NCBI GenBank assembly: GCA_002484335.1
Contig: DLJQ01000025.1
Coordinates: 1-64,000, forward strand
Source of the DNA: Flavobacteriales bacterium UBA7612
Lineage (GTDB): Bacteria > Bacteroidota > Bacteroidia > Flavobacteriales > Weeksellaceae
Reading direction: 5' to 3'
DNA: 64,000 nt
Under the pieces are notes generated by a model. That model had not been told where the DNA came from, searched no databases, and saw only the letters and a list, made by a program, of their open reading frames with translations. Both the position numbers and the translations under genes were made by a program. Of this stretch, positions 33,537 through 43,200 are shown piece by piece (position 1 is the stretch's first letter; every line of letters begins with the position of its first letter).

Positions 33537-35021
33537 TTATTTTACATCTTGCATTAATTTTCTAATTAATGGAGAAACAGCTATAATTATAACTCCTGCA
33601 ATTACAGAATAGATAGCTAACTGTTGGTAACCATCTGTATATGCCAACATTTTATCCATTAATGATGCATTTTCGTTTGGAGTAGACATTCCAGCACCTA
33701 AAATTCCAGCTAAATATTGCCCATAAGCAGAAGCTAAGAACCAAAGACCCATCATCATTCCACTTAAATGTTTTGGAGATAATTTTGTCACCATTGATAA
33801 TCCAATTGGAGAAAGACAAAGTTCTGAAATTGTTACAACGAAATAAGCTAATGCAAATATTTCTAAAGATGATAATCCATTTTCATCTGCAAAAAATCGT
33901 AATGTATAGAAGATATAATAAGCTAAGGCTAATACTAAAAATGATAAACCAAATTTAATAACAGTATTCGGTTCTATCTTCTTTTTTGCCATCCATAACC
34001 AAACTAATCCTAATAAAGGAGAAAATATAATGACATATAAAGAATTGGCACTATTGTTTACAATATTTGGATCTAATGGAATACTAAATAAAGTTGAGTG
34101 TAAATTTTTATTAGCAAATAATGCTAATGATCCTCCTGCTTGCTCAAAAATAGCAAAGAATAAAATTGAAAAGAAAATCATGATAAATGCAGCAATAAAT
34201 TTGCTTTTATCTTTTGATTCTGGAATTTTATAAAGTTGGAATAAGTAATAAATAATAGCCAAAGGACCAACTGTAAACATGAACATATCTGTGTAAGCAG
34301 TATTATGAATCATGATAAAAATTAATGGAATACATACTAATGCCCCAATATATACAGCGATTTCTCTTGTTAATCTCTTCTTTGGTTCCAATTTAGCAAT
34401 TGGAGAATCTCCGATAGGACCTAATTTATTTTTGATAAACAAGAATAAAACAACTCCAATAATCATTACGATGCCAGCAGCTAAAAAGGCTAAATTCCAA
34501 CTTACTTGCTTCCCTAAATAAACACAAACAATACCTCCTAGAAATGCTCCAATGTTTATTCCTGAATAAAATAAACCAAAACCAGCATCACGTCGAGGAT
34601 CACCAGGTTTATATAATTCACCAACCATCGAAGAAATATTTGGTTTAAAGAAACCTGTTCCAATAATACTTAGTGTAATTCCATAATAAAAGAAATGGTG
34701 TGGATCAGTTGCAATTAATAAATTTCCTGTAATCATTACTAACCCACCAAAAACTAAAGATTTTTTGAATCCTAAGATTTTGTCAGCAAAAATACCACCA
34801 ACAAAAGTAAAGGCGTATACAAAAGCTTGGATTGCTCCATATTTCAAATTAGACTCTGAGTCTGTTAAACCCAACATATCCACCATAAAAATGGCAAGAA
34901 CTCCTCTCATTCCGTAAAAGCAAAAACGCTCCCACATTTCTACCATGAACAAATACCAAAGTTGTGTAGGATATTTTCCTTCAAAATTTTGAATCTGTTC
35001 TAACGTTAATTTTTGACTCAT
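33537..35021 (-). CDS. POT/PTR-family proton-dependent oligopeptide transporter
   Basis: This encodes 494 residues, the usual bacterial POT length with 14 helices. Motifs are LWYLFMVEMWERFCFYGMRG, GGIFADKILGFKK, GTGFFKPNISSMVGELY and FYSGINIGAFLGG. The first gene of a minus-strand operon, it is followed by the larger paralogue and a periplasmic thioredoxin, which suggests a peptide-uptake unit. A terminator lies between it and the upstream regulator gene. Confidence 0.92.
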   Translation of the reverse strand: MSQKLTLEQIQNFEGKYPTQLWYLFMVEMWERFCFYGMRGVLAIFMVDMLGLTDSESNLKYGAIQAFVYAFTFVGGIFADKILGFKKSLVFGGLVMITGNLLIATDPHHFFYYGITLSIIGTGFFKPNISSMVGELYKPGDPRRDAGFGLFYSGINIGAFLGGIVCVYLGKQVSWNLAFLAAGIVMIIGVVLFLFIKNKLGPIGDSPIAKLEPKKRLTREIAVYIGALVCIPLIFIMIHNTAYTDMFMFTVGPLAIIYYLFQLYKIPESKDKSKFIAAFIMIFFSILFFAIFEQAGGSLALFANKNLHSTLFSIPLDPNIVNNSANSLYVIIFSPLLGLVWLWMAKKKIEPNTVIKFGLSFLVLALAYYIFYTLRFFADENGLSSLEIFALAYFVVTISELCLSPIGLSMVTKLSPKHLSGMMMGLWFLASAYGQYLAGILGAGMSTPNENASLMDKMLAYTDGYQQLAIYSVIAGVIIIAVSPLIRKLMQDVK

Positions 35022-35080
35022 AATTTACTTAACTAAATGCTATGTTATCTTTAAGATTTTATTAGCAATCAACGAAAATA

Positions 35081-35113
35081 AAAAAAACCTCTGACAATGA
35101 AAGGTTTTTTTTT
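35081..35113 (-). terminator. Terminator downstream of the XRE regulator gene
   Basis: AAAAAAACCT (35081-35090) pairs with AGGTTTTTTT (35102-35111). It is about 100 bases past the regulator stop. The remaining DNA of 35022-35211 holds nothing recognisable apart from the presumed POT promoter region. Confidence 0.6.
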
Positions 35114-35211
35114 AGATAATCAACGTTTTTTATCAATTTTTAGCCTAGAACCTATTTATTTTTGGCATAATTTAATAAATTTAATTAAAATATTATACTG
35201 TTCAATTTCTT

Positions 35212-35871
35212 TTATACTTGATGATAAATCGAATGTAATAAATAGAAGCTTTTTATTTCATCAACTTCAAAAAATGCTTTTTTCCATTCATTTAATTGTA
35301 ATACAAGTTTATTCTCTTCCATAATATATTTACCTATATATATATCATCGTCTGTAATGTATAAACCAAATTTATTTGTAATCAAATGTAATTTTTCAAT
35401 TTCTAAATGTTCAAAAAATAAAATAGCATTTTCATTGTATTCAAAATCTATTGGAGTTGAGATATTAGAATTATATTCTAAAGCTATAAACTGATTTGGA
35501 TTATAGGTCGGAAAAAAAATTGTAGGATAATTTTCTATATTAATTAATAGATTCTTTTTGGCTTGAATTGTTTCTCTAGATAAAAATGGAATTGAGCTCA
35601 AATTTTTAACATTTCGGATCGATTCTGATTCCTCAAAATAATTGTCGAAATGCAAAATTTCATTCACAGTCAAATTTTTCTGAATTAAGTGTTGTACAGG
35701 TATGCTAAAATAATTAGCAATTTTCAAAATAGTTTCAATTTTGGGTTCTGCACGCTTTTCTTCATAAGAAGATATATTCCCTCTTGTAACTTCAAATAGG
35801 TCAGCGAAAGATTGCTGAGTTAAATTCTTAACTTGTCTTAATTTCTTTATGTTTTCACCTATTTTTGTCAT
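35212..35871 (-). CDS. XRE-family regulator with a LexA/S24-like sensor domain
   Basis: This encodes 219 residues. The helix-turn-helix (about 1-65) includes GENIKKLRQVKNLTQQSFADLFEVTRGNISSYE and AEPKIETILKIANYF. The C-terminal domain (about 95-215) has the strand pattern of the LexA/S24 peptidase fold (IPFLSRE, QFIALEYNSN, GKYIMEENKLVLQL) without an obvious Ser-Lys catalytic pair, so it is probably a sensor or dimer domain. It is divergent from the PspA-flotillin-ATPase operon, with a 10-bp palindrome between them. That makes it the likely local regulator. Confidence 0.85.
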   Translation of the reverse strand: MTKIGENIKKLRQVKNLTQQSFADLFEVTRGNISSYEEKRAEPKIETILKIANYFSIPVQHLIQKNLTVNEILHFDNYFEESESIRNVKNLSSIPFLSRETIQAKKNLLINIENYPTIFFPTYNPNQFIALEYNSNISTPIDFEYNENAILFFEHLEIEKLHLITNKFGLYITDDDIYIGKYIMEENKLVLQLNEWKKAFFEVDEIKSFYLLHSIYHQV

Positions 35872-35892
35872 TATTCAAAATTTTAACATTTT

Positions 35893-35939
35893 AATTTGCT
35901 AATATATTTAGCAAATTGTTTAATTTTATAGAGCAAATT
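35893..35939. promoter_or_regulatory. Candidate operator of the XRE regulator
   Basis: AATTTGCTAA (35893-35902) and TTAGCAAATT (35908-35917) form a perfect 10-bp inverted repeat with a 5-base spacer. A third half-site, GCAAATT, lies at 35933-35939. The palindrome sits 21 bases before the regulator ATG and 46 bases before the ybjN-like ATG. Confidence 0.6.
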
Positions 35940-35963
35940 ACAAAAACAACTATAAAACACAAA

Positions 35964-36356
35964 ATGAATTATTTTTCTAAAATCGAAAGTTTCATACAAA
36001 GTATTGATTATACAATAACTTATAAAAATGAAAATGAAGGTGTGTTTATGATTGAAAATTTAGAAGATGGAGTACAAAATTTAATTGTTGGTGTAGCTCC
36101 TCCTATTTTAATCTTTGAACAATATCTTTTTACACTAAAAAACAATAATGTTGAAACACTTAAAGCTCTTTTGATGAAAAATAGAGATATTATTCATGGA
36201 GGTTTTGCTTTAACAGAGGATGGTAAAAAAGTAATTTATCGTTATGCTCTTCAAATCTCTAATCTTGATTTGAATGAATTTGAAGCTACGTTAAATTCTT
36301 TGAGTTTGTTGATGAGTGAATATTCTACTCAGTTAATTGAATTTTCTAAACAATAA
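35964..36356 (+). CDS. YbjN / CesT-Tir-like chaperone-fold protein
   Basis: This encodes 130 residues from the ATG at 35964; upstream codons of the longer frame would run into the operator. The fold is the YbjN/type III chaperone type: a first helix (YFSKIESFIQSIDY), strands (VFMIENLEDGVQNLIVGV), helix, the family-typical HGGFALTEDGKKVIYRYAL, and a long last helix. Such proteins are usually adaptor chaperones. As the first gene of the operon it may bind PspA or the ATPase. Confidence 0.78.
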   Translation: MNYFSKIESFIQSIDYTITYKNENEGVFMIENLEDGVQNLIVGVAPPILIFEQYLFTLKNNNVETLKALLMKNRDIIHGGFALTEDGKKVIYRYALQISNLDLNEFEATLNSLSLLMSEYSTQLIEFSKQ

Positions 36357-36367
36357 AAAAAGACATT

Positions 36368-37072
36368 ATGAATATTTTTAAAAGAATCTTTAGAATAGGG
36401 CAAGCGGAAATACATTCGGTTGTTGAAAAAATGGAAGAACCTGTTAAAATGACAGAACAAGGGATAAGAGAAATGAGAGAAGACCTTAATCAATCCCTTG
36501 AAGCTTACGCAAAAGTAAAAGCAACCGCAATAAGAACAAATAACTTAATTGATACAAAAAATAAAGATGCTAAAGAATATGAAGAAAAAGCAATTCTATT
36601 ACTAAAAAAAGCAAATGAAAATTCTATTGATGTAAATCAGGCTGAAAATTTAGCCAAAGAAGCATTAGGTTATAAAAAACAATTGTTAGATGAAGTTGAA
36701 GAACTATCTGTTCAATTAACTGTTCATGAAAAATCGACTGAAGAGTTACAGAAAAGTATAGAAGTTCTAAAATTCAATATTAATAAATGGGAGAATGAAC
36801 TTGCCACATTGAAAGCAAGAGCAAAAGTAGCTAATGCAACAAAATTGGTAAATAAACAAATGGCAAAAATAGACGCTAACAGTACAATAAGTATGTTAGA
36901 ACGTATGAAAACAAAAGTTGAAGAAGACGAAGCATTAGCACAAGCTTATGGTGATTTAGCAAAAAATGATAAATCTGCTGATGATAAGATTAACCAATTT
37001 ATTAAAGAAGATTATTTACAATCGGAATTAGACACGTTAAAAAATAAATTGGCGAATGAAGAAAAAATTTGA
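36368..37072 (+). CDS. PspA/IM30-family membrane-stabilising protein
   Basis: This encodes 234 residues. The amphipathic N-terminal helix (MNIFKRIFRIGQAEIHSVVEK) is the membrane-binding helix. The rest is a nearly continuous coiled coil (about 25-220) with the family pattern KMTEQGIREMREDLNQSLEAYAKVKATAIR. PspA/Vipp1 proteins are ESCRT-III relatives that form rods or scaffolds on damaged inner membrane. It starts 12 bases after the ybjN-like gene. No pspF/pspBC is near; the XRE regulator would replace them. Confidence 0.92.
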   Translation: MNIFKRIFRIGQAEIHSVVEKMEEPVKMTEQGIREMREDLNQSLEAYAKVKATAIRTNNLIDTKNKDAKEYEEKAILLLKKANENSIDVNQAENLAKEALGYKKQLLDEVEELSVQLTVHEKSTEELQKSIEVLKFNINKWENELATLKARAKVANATKLVNKQMAKIDANSTISMLERMKTKVEEDEALAQAYGDLAKNDKSADDKINQFIKEDYLQSELDTLKNKLANEEKI

Positions 37073-37250
37073 ATATAAAACAATGAAGTTTATACCTAGC
37101 GGTACGTTTAGTATAAAATTCGACCTAAAAGAAATTGACAAAACACTAAATGAAATGGGAAATGAAGGTTGGGAATTAATTTCTGTTCAGGACTTTAGTC
37201 AAATGGGAACCATTTCTTATTTTCATTACACTTTCAAACGTGAAATCTAA
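37056..37250 (+). CDS. DUF4177-family small protein
   Basis: This encodes 64 residues with the DUF4177 pattern: a first strand (FEYKTMKFIP), the helix IDKTLNEMGNEGWELISVQDF and a final strand (FHYTFKREI). The ATG overlaps the pspA stop by 17 bases, so it is translationally coupled. The function is not established. A position inside a PspA/flotillin operon hints at a small accessory subunit. Confidence 0.82.
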   Translation: MKKKFEYKTMKFIPSGTFSIKFDLKEIDKTLNEMGNEGWELISVQDFSQMGTISYFHYTFKREI

Positions 37251-37272
37251 ATTTTTATACAATTAGAATAGT

Positions 37273-37965
37273 ATGCAAGAAATATTTAATTTACTTTTTC
37301 ATCCATTACCAAATGGAATAATGACAATTTTAATGGGATTTTCTTTATTCTATTGGATTTTTCAACTTCTTTTAGGTGATGGTGTTGATTTTGATACCGA
37401 TGCAGATATTCATCTTGGTGATGTCCCTGATGCTGATGCATCTTCAGACATTGATGCTGATAAAGATTTTGATACTGACATTCACCATGAACCTTCATTT
37501 TTTTCCAAATGTTTAGAATTTATTAATGTTGGTAAAGTTCCATTAATGGTTCTTGTTACAGTTTTTAAATTTATAAGCTGGGTTATTACCATTATAACAA
37601 CAACTATTTTTGGATTAGCAACATTAGGAAACTGGTCTGTTTTAATTTTGATTCCAATTTTTTTAATTGTTTTTATATTAATGCATTGGATTTCTAAACC
37701 TCTTGTAAAAATGTTTATTCAACTTGGATACAAAGGTGAAGAAAAAATTGATTTTTTGGGACGAGTAGGAACAATGAAATCTACAATAGAAAATGATAAA
37801 ATAGGTTCAGCTGAATTTATAATAGGAGAAGATATATATACATTAAATATAATAAGTGATGATGGTAGTAAAGTTTCTTTTGGAGAAACAGTTGTCATTA
37901 CAGACTGTATAGATACTAAATATTTTTACAAAGTAAAAAAACAAATAACATTATATAATTTTTAA
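37273..37965 (+). CDS. NfeD/YqiJ-like OB-fold membrane partner of flotillin
   Basis: This encodes 230 residues with membrane segments at about 15-36, 85-110 and 115-140. Between the first and second is an Asp-rich stretch (about 37-75, DTDADIHLGDVPDAD and similar). The C-terminal part (about 150-225) is an OB-like beta domain (LGRVGTMKS, GSAEFIIGEDIYTLNIIS, VSFGETVVITD). Such proteins accompany flotillins in many bacteria (YuaF/YqiJ). It starts 22 bases after the DUF4177 gene and is followed 19 bases later by the flotillin gene. Confidence 0.82.
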   Translation: MQEIFNLLFHPLPNGIMTILMGFSLFYWIFQLLLGDGVDFDTDADIHLGDVPDADASSDIDADKDFDTDIHHEPSFFSKCLEFINVGKVPLMVLVTVFKFISWVITIITTTIFGLATLGNWSVLILIPIFLIVFILMHWISKPLVKMFIQLGYKGEEKIDFLGRVGTMKSTIENDKIGSAEFIIGEDIYTLNIISDDGSKVSFGETVVITDCIDTKYFYKVKKQITLYNF

Positions 37966-37984
37966 TAAACCTAACAAATAGTAA

Positions 37985-40069
37985 ATGACAAATTTTATTC
38001 TTTTAGCAGTAGGTGTGATTATTTTTATAATTGTCGCTTTCTTAGTAGTTTTAAGTATTTTCTATAAAAAAATACCTCAAGGAAAAGCTATCGTAAGAAC
38101 TGGTGTAGGAGGTTCTCATGTTGCTTTTAATAAAGGAATGTATGTTATTCCTGTATTTCATAAAATGGAAATAATGGATATTTCTGTAAAAAAAATAGAA
38201 ATTGCTCGTCAGCAAAATGACGGACTAATTTGTAAAGATAATATTCGTGCTGATATAAAAGTAGCATTCTTTGTTCGTGTTAATAAATCTGTTGCTGATG
38301 TAATTAATGTTGCTCAGAATTTAGGATGTGACCGTGCAAGTGAACCAGAAACTTTAAAAAGTATTTTCGAAGCTAAATTTTCTGAAGCATTAAAAACTGT
38401 AGGAAAAAAGTTCGATTTTATAGAATTATATGAAGCTCGTAGAGAATTTAGAGATGAAATTTTAAATATTATTGGAACAGATTTAAATGGTTATATTTTA
38501 GATGATTGTGCAATTGATTATCTTGAACAAACTGAACTTAAATTTTTAAGTGCCGATAATATATTAGATTCTGAAGGGATTAAAAAAATTACAGAATTAA
38601 CTGCTCAACAAAATATGAATGCTAACCTTATTCGTAGAGAAGAAGAAAAAGTAATTAAAAAGCAAAATGTTGAAGCAAGAGAAGCTATTCTTGAATTGGA
38701 TAGACAATTAGCAGAAAAAGAAGAACGTCAACGTAGAGAAATAGAAAATATTAAGGCTCGTGAAGAAGCTGAAATTTCTAAAGTTAGAGAAGAAGAGCGC
38801 TTAAAAGCCGAAACTGTTCGTATAACAACTGAAGAACAATTGGCAATACAAGAAGAAAATAAATTACGTCAGATTATTATTGCAGAAAAAAATAAAATTA
38901 GAACTAATGCAATAGAAACTGAACGTGTTGAAAAAGACAGAGCTCTGGAGCAAACTGAAAGAGAACGAATTGTAACTCTTGCACAAATAGACAAAGAACG
39001 TTCTATAGAGGTTGAGAAAAAGAATATACAAGGAGTTATAAAAGAACGTGTTTTACTTGAAAAGGGAGTTGTAGAAGAGCAACAAGGAGTAAAAGATGTT
39101 GAAGTATTTAGAGAAGTTGAACGTAAGAAACAAGCTGGAATTATTGCTGCATCTCAAGAAGCCGAAGAACGTTTAATTGAAACTGTAAAAGCTGCTGAAG
39201 CTGCTAAAATAGCGTCTGAACAGGAGGCTGCACGAAAAGTAATTGAGGCTGATGCAGAAAAACAAGTTGCCGAAAGAAAAGCACAAGAAATGTTGATTGA
39301 TGCTGAAGCGAAAAAAGAAGCATCTTCTAAAGAAGCAGAAGCTAGAAAAATTATTGCAGAAGCACAAGCAAAAGAAGAAGCGGCATTAGGTTTATCTGAA
39401 GCTGAGGTTATGATTGCTAAAGCTGAAGCTGAAGAAAAACAAGGGACTGTTGAAGCTAACGTAATTGAGAAAAAAGCAGAGGCTTTACGAAAAGAAGGTT
39501 TAGCACAGGCCGAAATTGTAAGAGAAAAAGCATTAGCAGAAGCTAAAGGTATTGAAGAAAAAGCTGCTGCAATGAAACAATTGGACGGTGTTGGTAAAGA
39601 ACATGAGGAATTCAAATTAAAATTACAAAAGGAAAAAGATATTGAATTGGCTCATATCAATATTCAAAAAGATATTGCTGGTGCACAAGCTGAAGTTTTA
39701 TCACATGCACTGAAATCTGCGAAAATTGATATTGTTGGTGGAGAAACTATGTTCTTCGAAAACATTGTAAAACAGGTTTCTAATGCAAAAGGATTTGACC
39801 ATTTAATTAATAATTCTACACATGCAACAGATATAAAAAATGCATTATTAGATGGTGATGAGAACACTAACTTATCAGGGAAAATTAAAGGATTAGCCGA
39901 AAAATATGGTATTTCGTCTAATGATATAAAAAATCTTACAATTACAGCTGCTTTAATTAAGTTACAACAAGCTGCTACTGCATCTGGTAATACAGAAGAT
40001 AAAGGTTTTATTAATTCTTTGTTTGGAATTGCAAATCAATTAGGTATATCGAATAAAGTTATAAACTAA
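37985..40069 (+). CDS. Flotillin/YqiK-family protein
   Basis: This encodes 694 residues. The N-terminal membrane helix (about 4-27) and SPFH/band-7 domain (KIPQGKAIVRTGVGGS, then VDVKKIEIARQQ-like strands and FIELYEARREFRDEI) extend to about 200. A very long Glu/Ala/Lys-rich coiled coil (about 200-545) follows, then a C-terminal globular region. Flotillins form oligomeric microdomains in the inner membrane and influence fluidity and protein sorting. It is clearly co-transcribed with its OB-fold partner. A structured repeat separates it from the ATPase gene. Confidence 0.92.
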   Translation: MTNFILLAVGVIIFIIVAFLVVLSIFYKKIPQGKAIVRTGVGGSHVAFNKGMYVIPVFHKMEIMDISVKKIEIARQQNDGLICKDNIRADIKVAFFVRVNKSVADVINVAQNLGCDRASEPETLKSIFEAKFSEALKTVGKKFDFIELYEARREFRDEILNIIGTDLNGYILDDCAIDYLEQTELKFLSADNILDSEGIKKITELTAQQNMNANLIRREEEKVIKKQNVEAREAILELDRQLAEKEERQRREIENIKAREEAEISKVREEERLKAETVRITTEEQLAIQEENKLRQIIIAEKNKIRTNAIETERVEKDRALEQTERERIVTLAQIDKERSIEVEKKNIQGVIKERVLLEKGVVEEQQGVKDVEVFREVERKKQAGIIAASQEAEERLIETVKAAEAAKIASEQEAARKVIEADAEKQVAERKAQEMLIDAEAKKEASSKEAEARKIIAEAQAKEEAALGLSEAEVMIAKAEAEEKQGTVEANVIEKKAEALRKEGLAQAEIVREKALAEAKGIEEKAAAMKQLDGVGKEHEEFKLKLQKEKDIELAHINIQKDIAGAQAEVLSHALKSAKIDIVGGETMFFENIVKQVSNAKGFDHLINNSTHATDIKNALLDGDENTNLSGKIKGLAEKYGISSNDIKNLTITAALIKLQQAATASGNTEDKGFINSLFGIANQLGISNKVIN

Positions 40070-40092
40070 GTTAGATTTACAGAGTACGAATT

Positions 40093-40207
40093 GCGACAGG
40101 GATTGTAGTGAAAATCCTTTTTTGATTGGATATATTTTCGACATTAGCTTAATAACTAATCTAAAAATATTGCAACGGAAAGCCCGCCCGGTCGCCCAAA
40201 TAAATAA
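40093..40207 (+). repeat. Structured dispersed repeat, copy B
   Basis: The outer stem pairs GCGAC (40093-40097) with GTCGC (40191-40195). The inner stem includes ATATTTT/AAAATAT and a small TTAG/CTAA hairpin. Family sequence includes GGGATTGTAGTG, AATCCTTTT, TTGCAACGGAAAGCCCG and GCCCAAATAAA. It lies within the presumed flotillin-ATPase operon. Confidence 0.75.
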
Positions 40208-40259
40208 TTATAACGAGTGTTTAATTTGATATTATAAACTCTTATTTAACATTGATTAA

Positions 40260-43200
40260 ATGCAAGAAAATAAAGAAACGAAAACAAATGAAACTTTAGA
40301 TTCTGGTGCGTACGAAATTATAAGAAAGCGACTTCTTTCACAAAAGGAAGTGCTTTCTCATAAGGTATCACAATTAAATAATGCTAGAAAGGAAGTTTTT
40401 AATTCGACGAATTTCGAGTTAAAAGCCAATCAACGCATTACAACTGAAAATGCTTGTGTTGCAAGAGGAATTATAGCATTTGATACCCTTTGTATTTTTG
40501 GTTACAATGTGCATTTTGGATTAAGAACATCAACACAATTAAGTGATGTTTTTAGTATCTATCTGTTCGAGGATAATCAATTTATACTTCAGAATTTAGA
40601 GTTAATAGATGATGAAAATTTTATATCAGATTTTCAGAATTTATATAAATATTACAGAGATTCTATTTTTTCTAGGTTTAGAAAAACAGAGAATTATTTG
40701 TACATGATTTTCCAGACAAGCAAAAATGCACAAGATTTGAAAGCATTTAAATGGCTTATAAAAGATGGAAAATTAATTTATCAGGATGACCGTAGTATAC
40801 ATGAGGTAAAAGATAATCCTCAGTTCGATTTCGAATGGCAAAAAACTACTTTAGAAGATAGAAGATTAGGTAAATTTCCGCATATCTCTATTTTAGATAA
40901 AGTGTTTATTGAGGCTACTGGTGGAGATATTACATTTAAAATTGAAGATAATACTGATTCAGGTAAAGGTATTTACACTGAAAAGGTTGTGAATGCTGAC
41001 CAACAGCTGGATGATGCTGAGTATTATTTTGCTGATTTGGGAAATTTGATAGCTATAAAAATAAAACCTTTTCAGGAAGATTTTAGGGCTTTTATTTATA
41101 ATGTACGCACCAAAGAGGTTGTTAACATTCCTGCATTGTTGGATGCAGCAATCTCTCTTCCAGATAATCAAGGATTAATATTCTCTAATGGTTATTATTT
41201 ACAAAATGGAACCTACCATATTTTTGATAACAAGTTAGATGATGTAAAATTTTTGAGACAATTAACTTCTCCCAATGGAGAAGATTTTATGTATTTTTTT
41301 ACACACGAGGAAACAAATACATGTATTTTATTGTCTTACAATATTATTCAGCAAAATGTTGAAACACCTATTGTTTGTAATGGTTTTACAATTTTTAAAG
41401 ATGGTAGTTTAATTTATTTTAGAACAGAAGAAGAGGCTACTCGACATCATCAAGTTCAGATTTGGGATACGCCCTATGTCGAGGTTTTAATAGAGAATCA
41501 AGAAAAACTAAACGACCCTTTATACAAAATAGGAAACAAGGACATTGTGAAAGCAATGGCAGAAGCTCAGGAAGTTGTTTTATTAATAAACAAAGAAGAT
41601 TCTTACGAAGGACTTTATGAAGATATTGTAAAAAAAGCAAACAATATTATTGATAGTTATTTCTGGATTAATTCTTCTGACACTTTCAATTTAGCCGAAC
41701 CACTTGAACAAATAAAACAAGTTGCAAATACTGCAATTGATGAGTTTGCAAAAGTACAAGTTCAGAAAAAATTTGCTGAAGAGTCTATTGCTAAGGTTGA
41801 AGAGAGGATTGAAGAATTTTTCTTTAGAGTAAATACGACTACTTATGACCAACTGGATTTATTGGTTGAACATTTAGCACTTGCAAGAAAATTTCAGGGA
41901 GAAGTAATTGAATTGAAATCTATTCGATATATTGATTTGAATAGAGTACAAAATGAAGAAGAGCAATTGTCAGAAGTAAATAAAAATTTGTCTGAAAAAA
42001 CGATTGAATTTTTATTACTTGACGAAGCCTTGGTTCCTTACGAGGAAAAAGTTAATGAACAAAAAGAAGCTGTTGCAACAATACAAAAGGTTGTAGAAGC
42101 AAAAGAAATTGAAGAGGCTTGTTCTAAGATTGCTTCTGAATTGGAATTACTGATTGATATTCTGAATAGTTTAAAAATTGATGATGCAACACAAACAACG
42201 AGAATTATTGAGAAAATATCGCTGATATTTGCCTCTTTAAATGAAGTACGTGCACAATTAACTAGACAAACAAATGCACTGAAAAGTAAAGAGTCTGTTG
42301 CAGAATTTTCGGCACAAATGACTTTGTTGGAACAAAGTGTTGTAAATTTTTTGGAATTATCTACCACAGTTGAAAAAACAGATGAATATTCAACAAAAAT
42401 TATTGTTCAGCTAGAAGAATTAGAAAGTAAATTTTCTGATTTTGATGAATTTATTCTAAAAATTGCAGATAAGCGAGATGAAATAATAAAAGCCTTTAAT
42501 GCAAAAAGAGAACAATTAGTAGAACAGATTAATAAACGTTCAAATTCATTGGAACAAATTGGTTTACGTGTTCTAAAAAATATAGAGAATAAAGCAACTA
42601 CATTTGCAACGAGAGAAGATGTGAATGTTTTTTATTCTTCGGATTTGATGATTGATAAAGTTCGACAGTTAATCCATGAATTAAAAGAATTAAATGACGT
42701 TTCTAAAGCAGAAAATCTTGAAAATTTATTAAAAAAATCGCAAGAAGATACGTTACGTATTCTACGAGATAAAACTGAACTTTTTATAGATGGTAAAAAT
42801 ATTATTGCATTAGGTAAAAATAAATTTTCTGTAAATCAACAACAGCTTAGTTTAACCCTACTGAATAGAAACAATGAATTGTTTTTTCATTTGACAGGAA
42901 CAAGTTTTTATCAGAAAGTAAAAAATGAAGAAATTTACCATTTTCAGTCAATTTGGAATCAGGAATTAATTTCAGAAAACCAATCTGTATATCGTGCTGA
43001 ATATTTAGCTTATCAAGCATTTATGGCAAGAAACACAAATGGATTTATTGCTGAATCTTGGATAAATCAGGTCATTGAACAAAATTATACTGAGGGCTAT
43101 ATAAAAGGAGTTCATAATTTTGATGCTCTACAAATATTTAACTGTTTGAATGAGCTTTCTAATCATTTGGATTTATTACAATTTGATGTAAAAACAAGAA

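Noticed and set aside
35097..35324. 75-codon plus-strand frame
   Set aside because: It begins in the terminator and runs into the antisense of the XRE gene; no protein-like features.
37286..37498. His/Gln-rich 70-codon frame on the minus strand
   Set aside because: Antisense of the Asp-rich stretch in the OB-fold protein; the composition follows from GAT/ATC codons.
39154..39615. 153-codon open frame on the minus strand, rich in Ala, Ser and Phe
   Set aside because: It is the antisense of the Glu/Ala/Lys-rich flotillin coiled coil; the composition is a mirror of that repeat and no start context or family is seen.
42038..42367. 109-codon minus-strand frame inside the ATPase gene
   Set aside because: Antisense of the coiled-coil segment; the plus-strand gene is continuous over 1612 codons.
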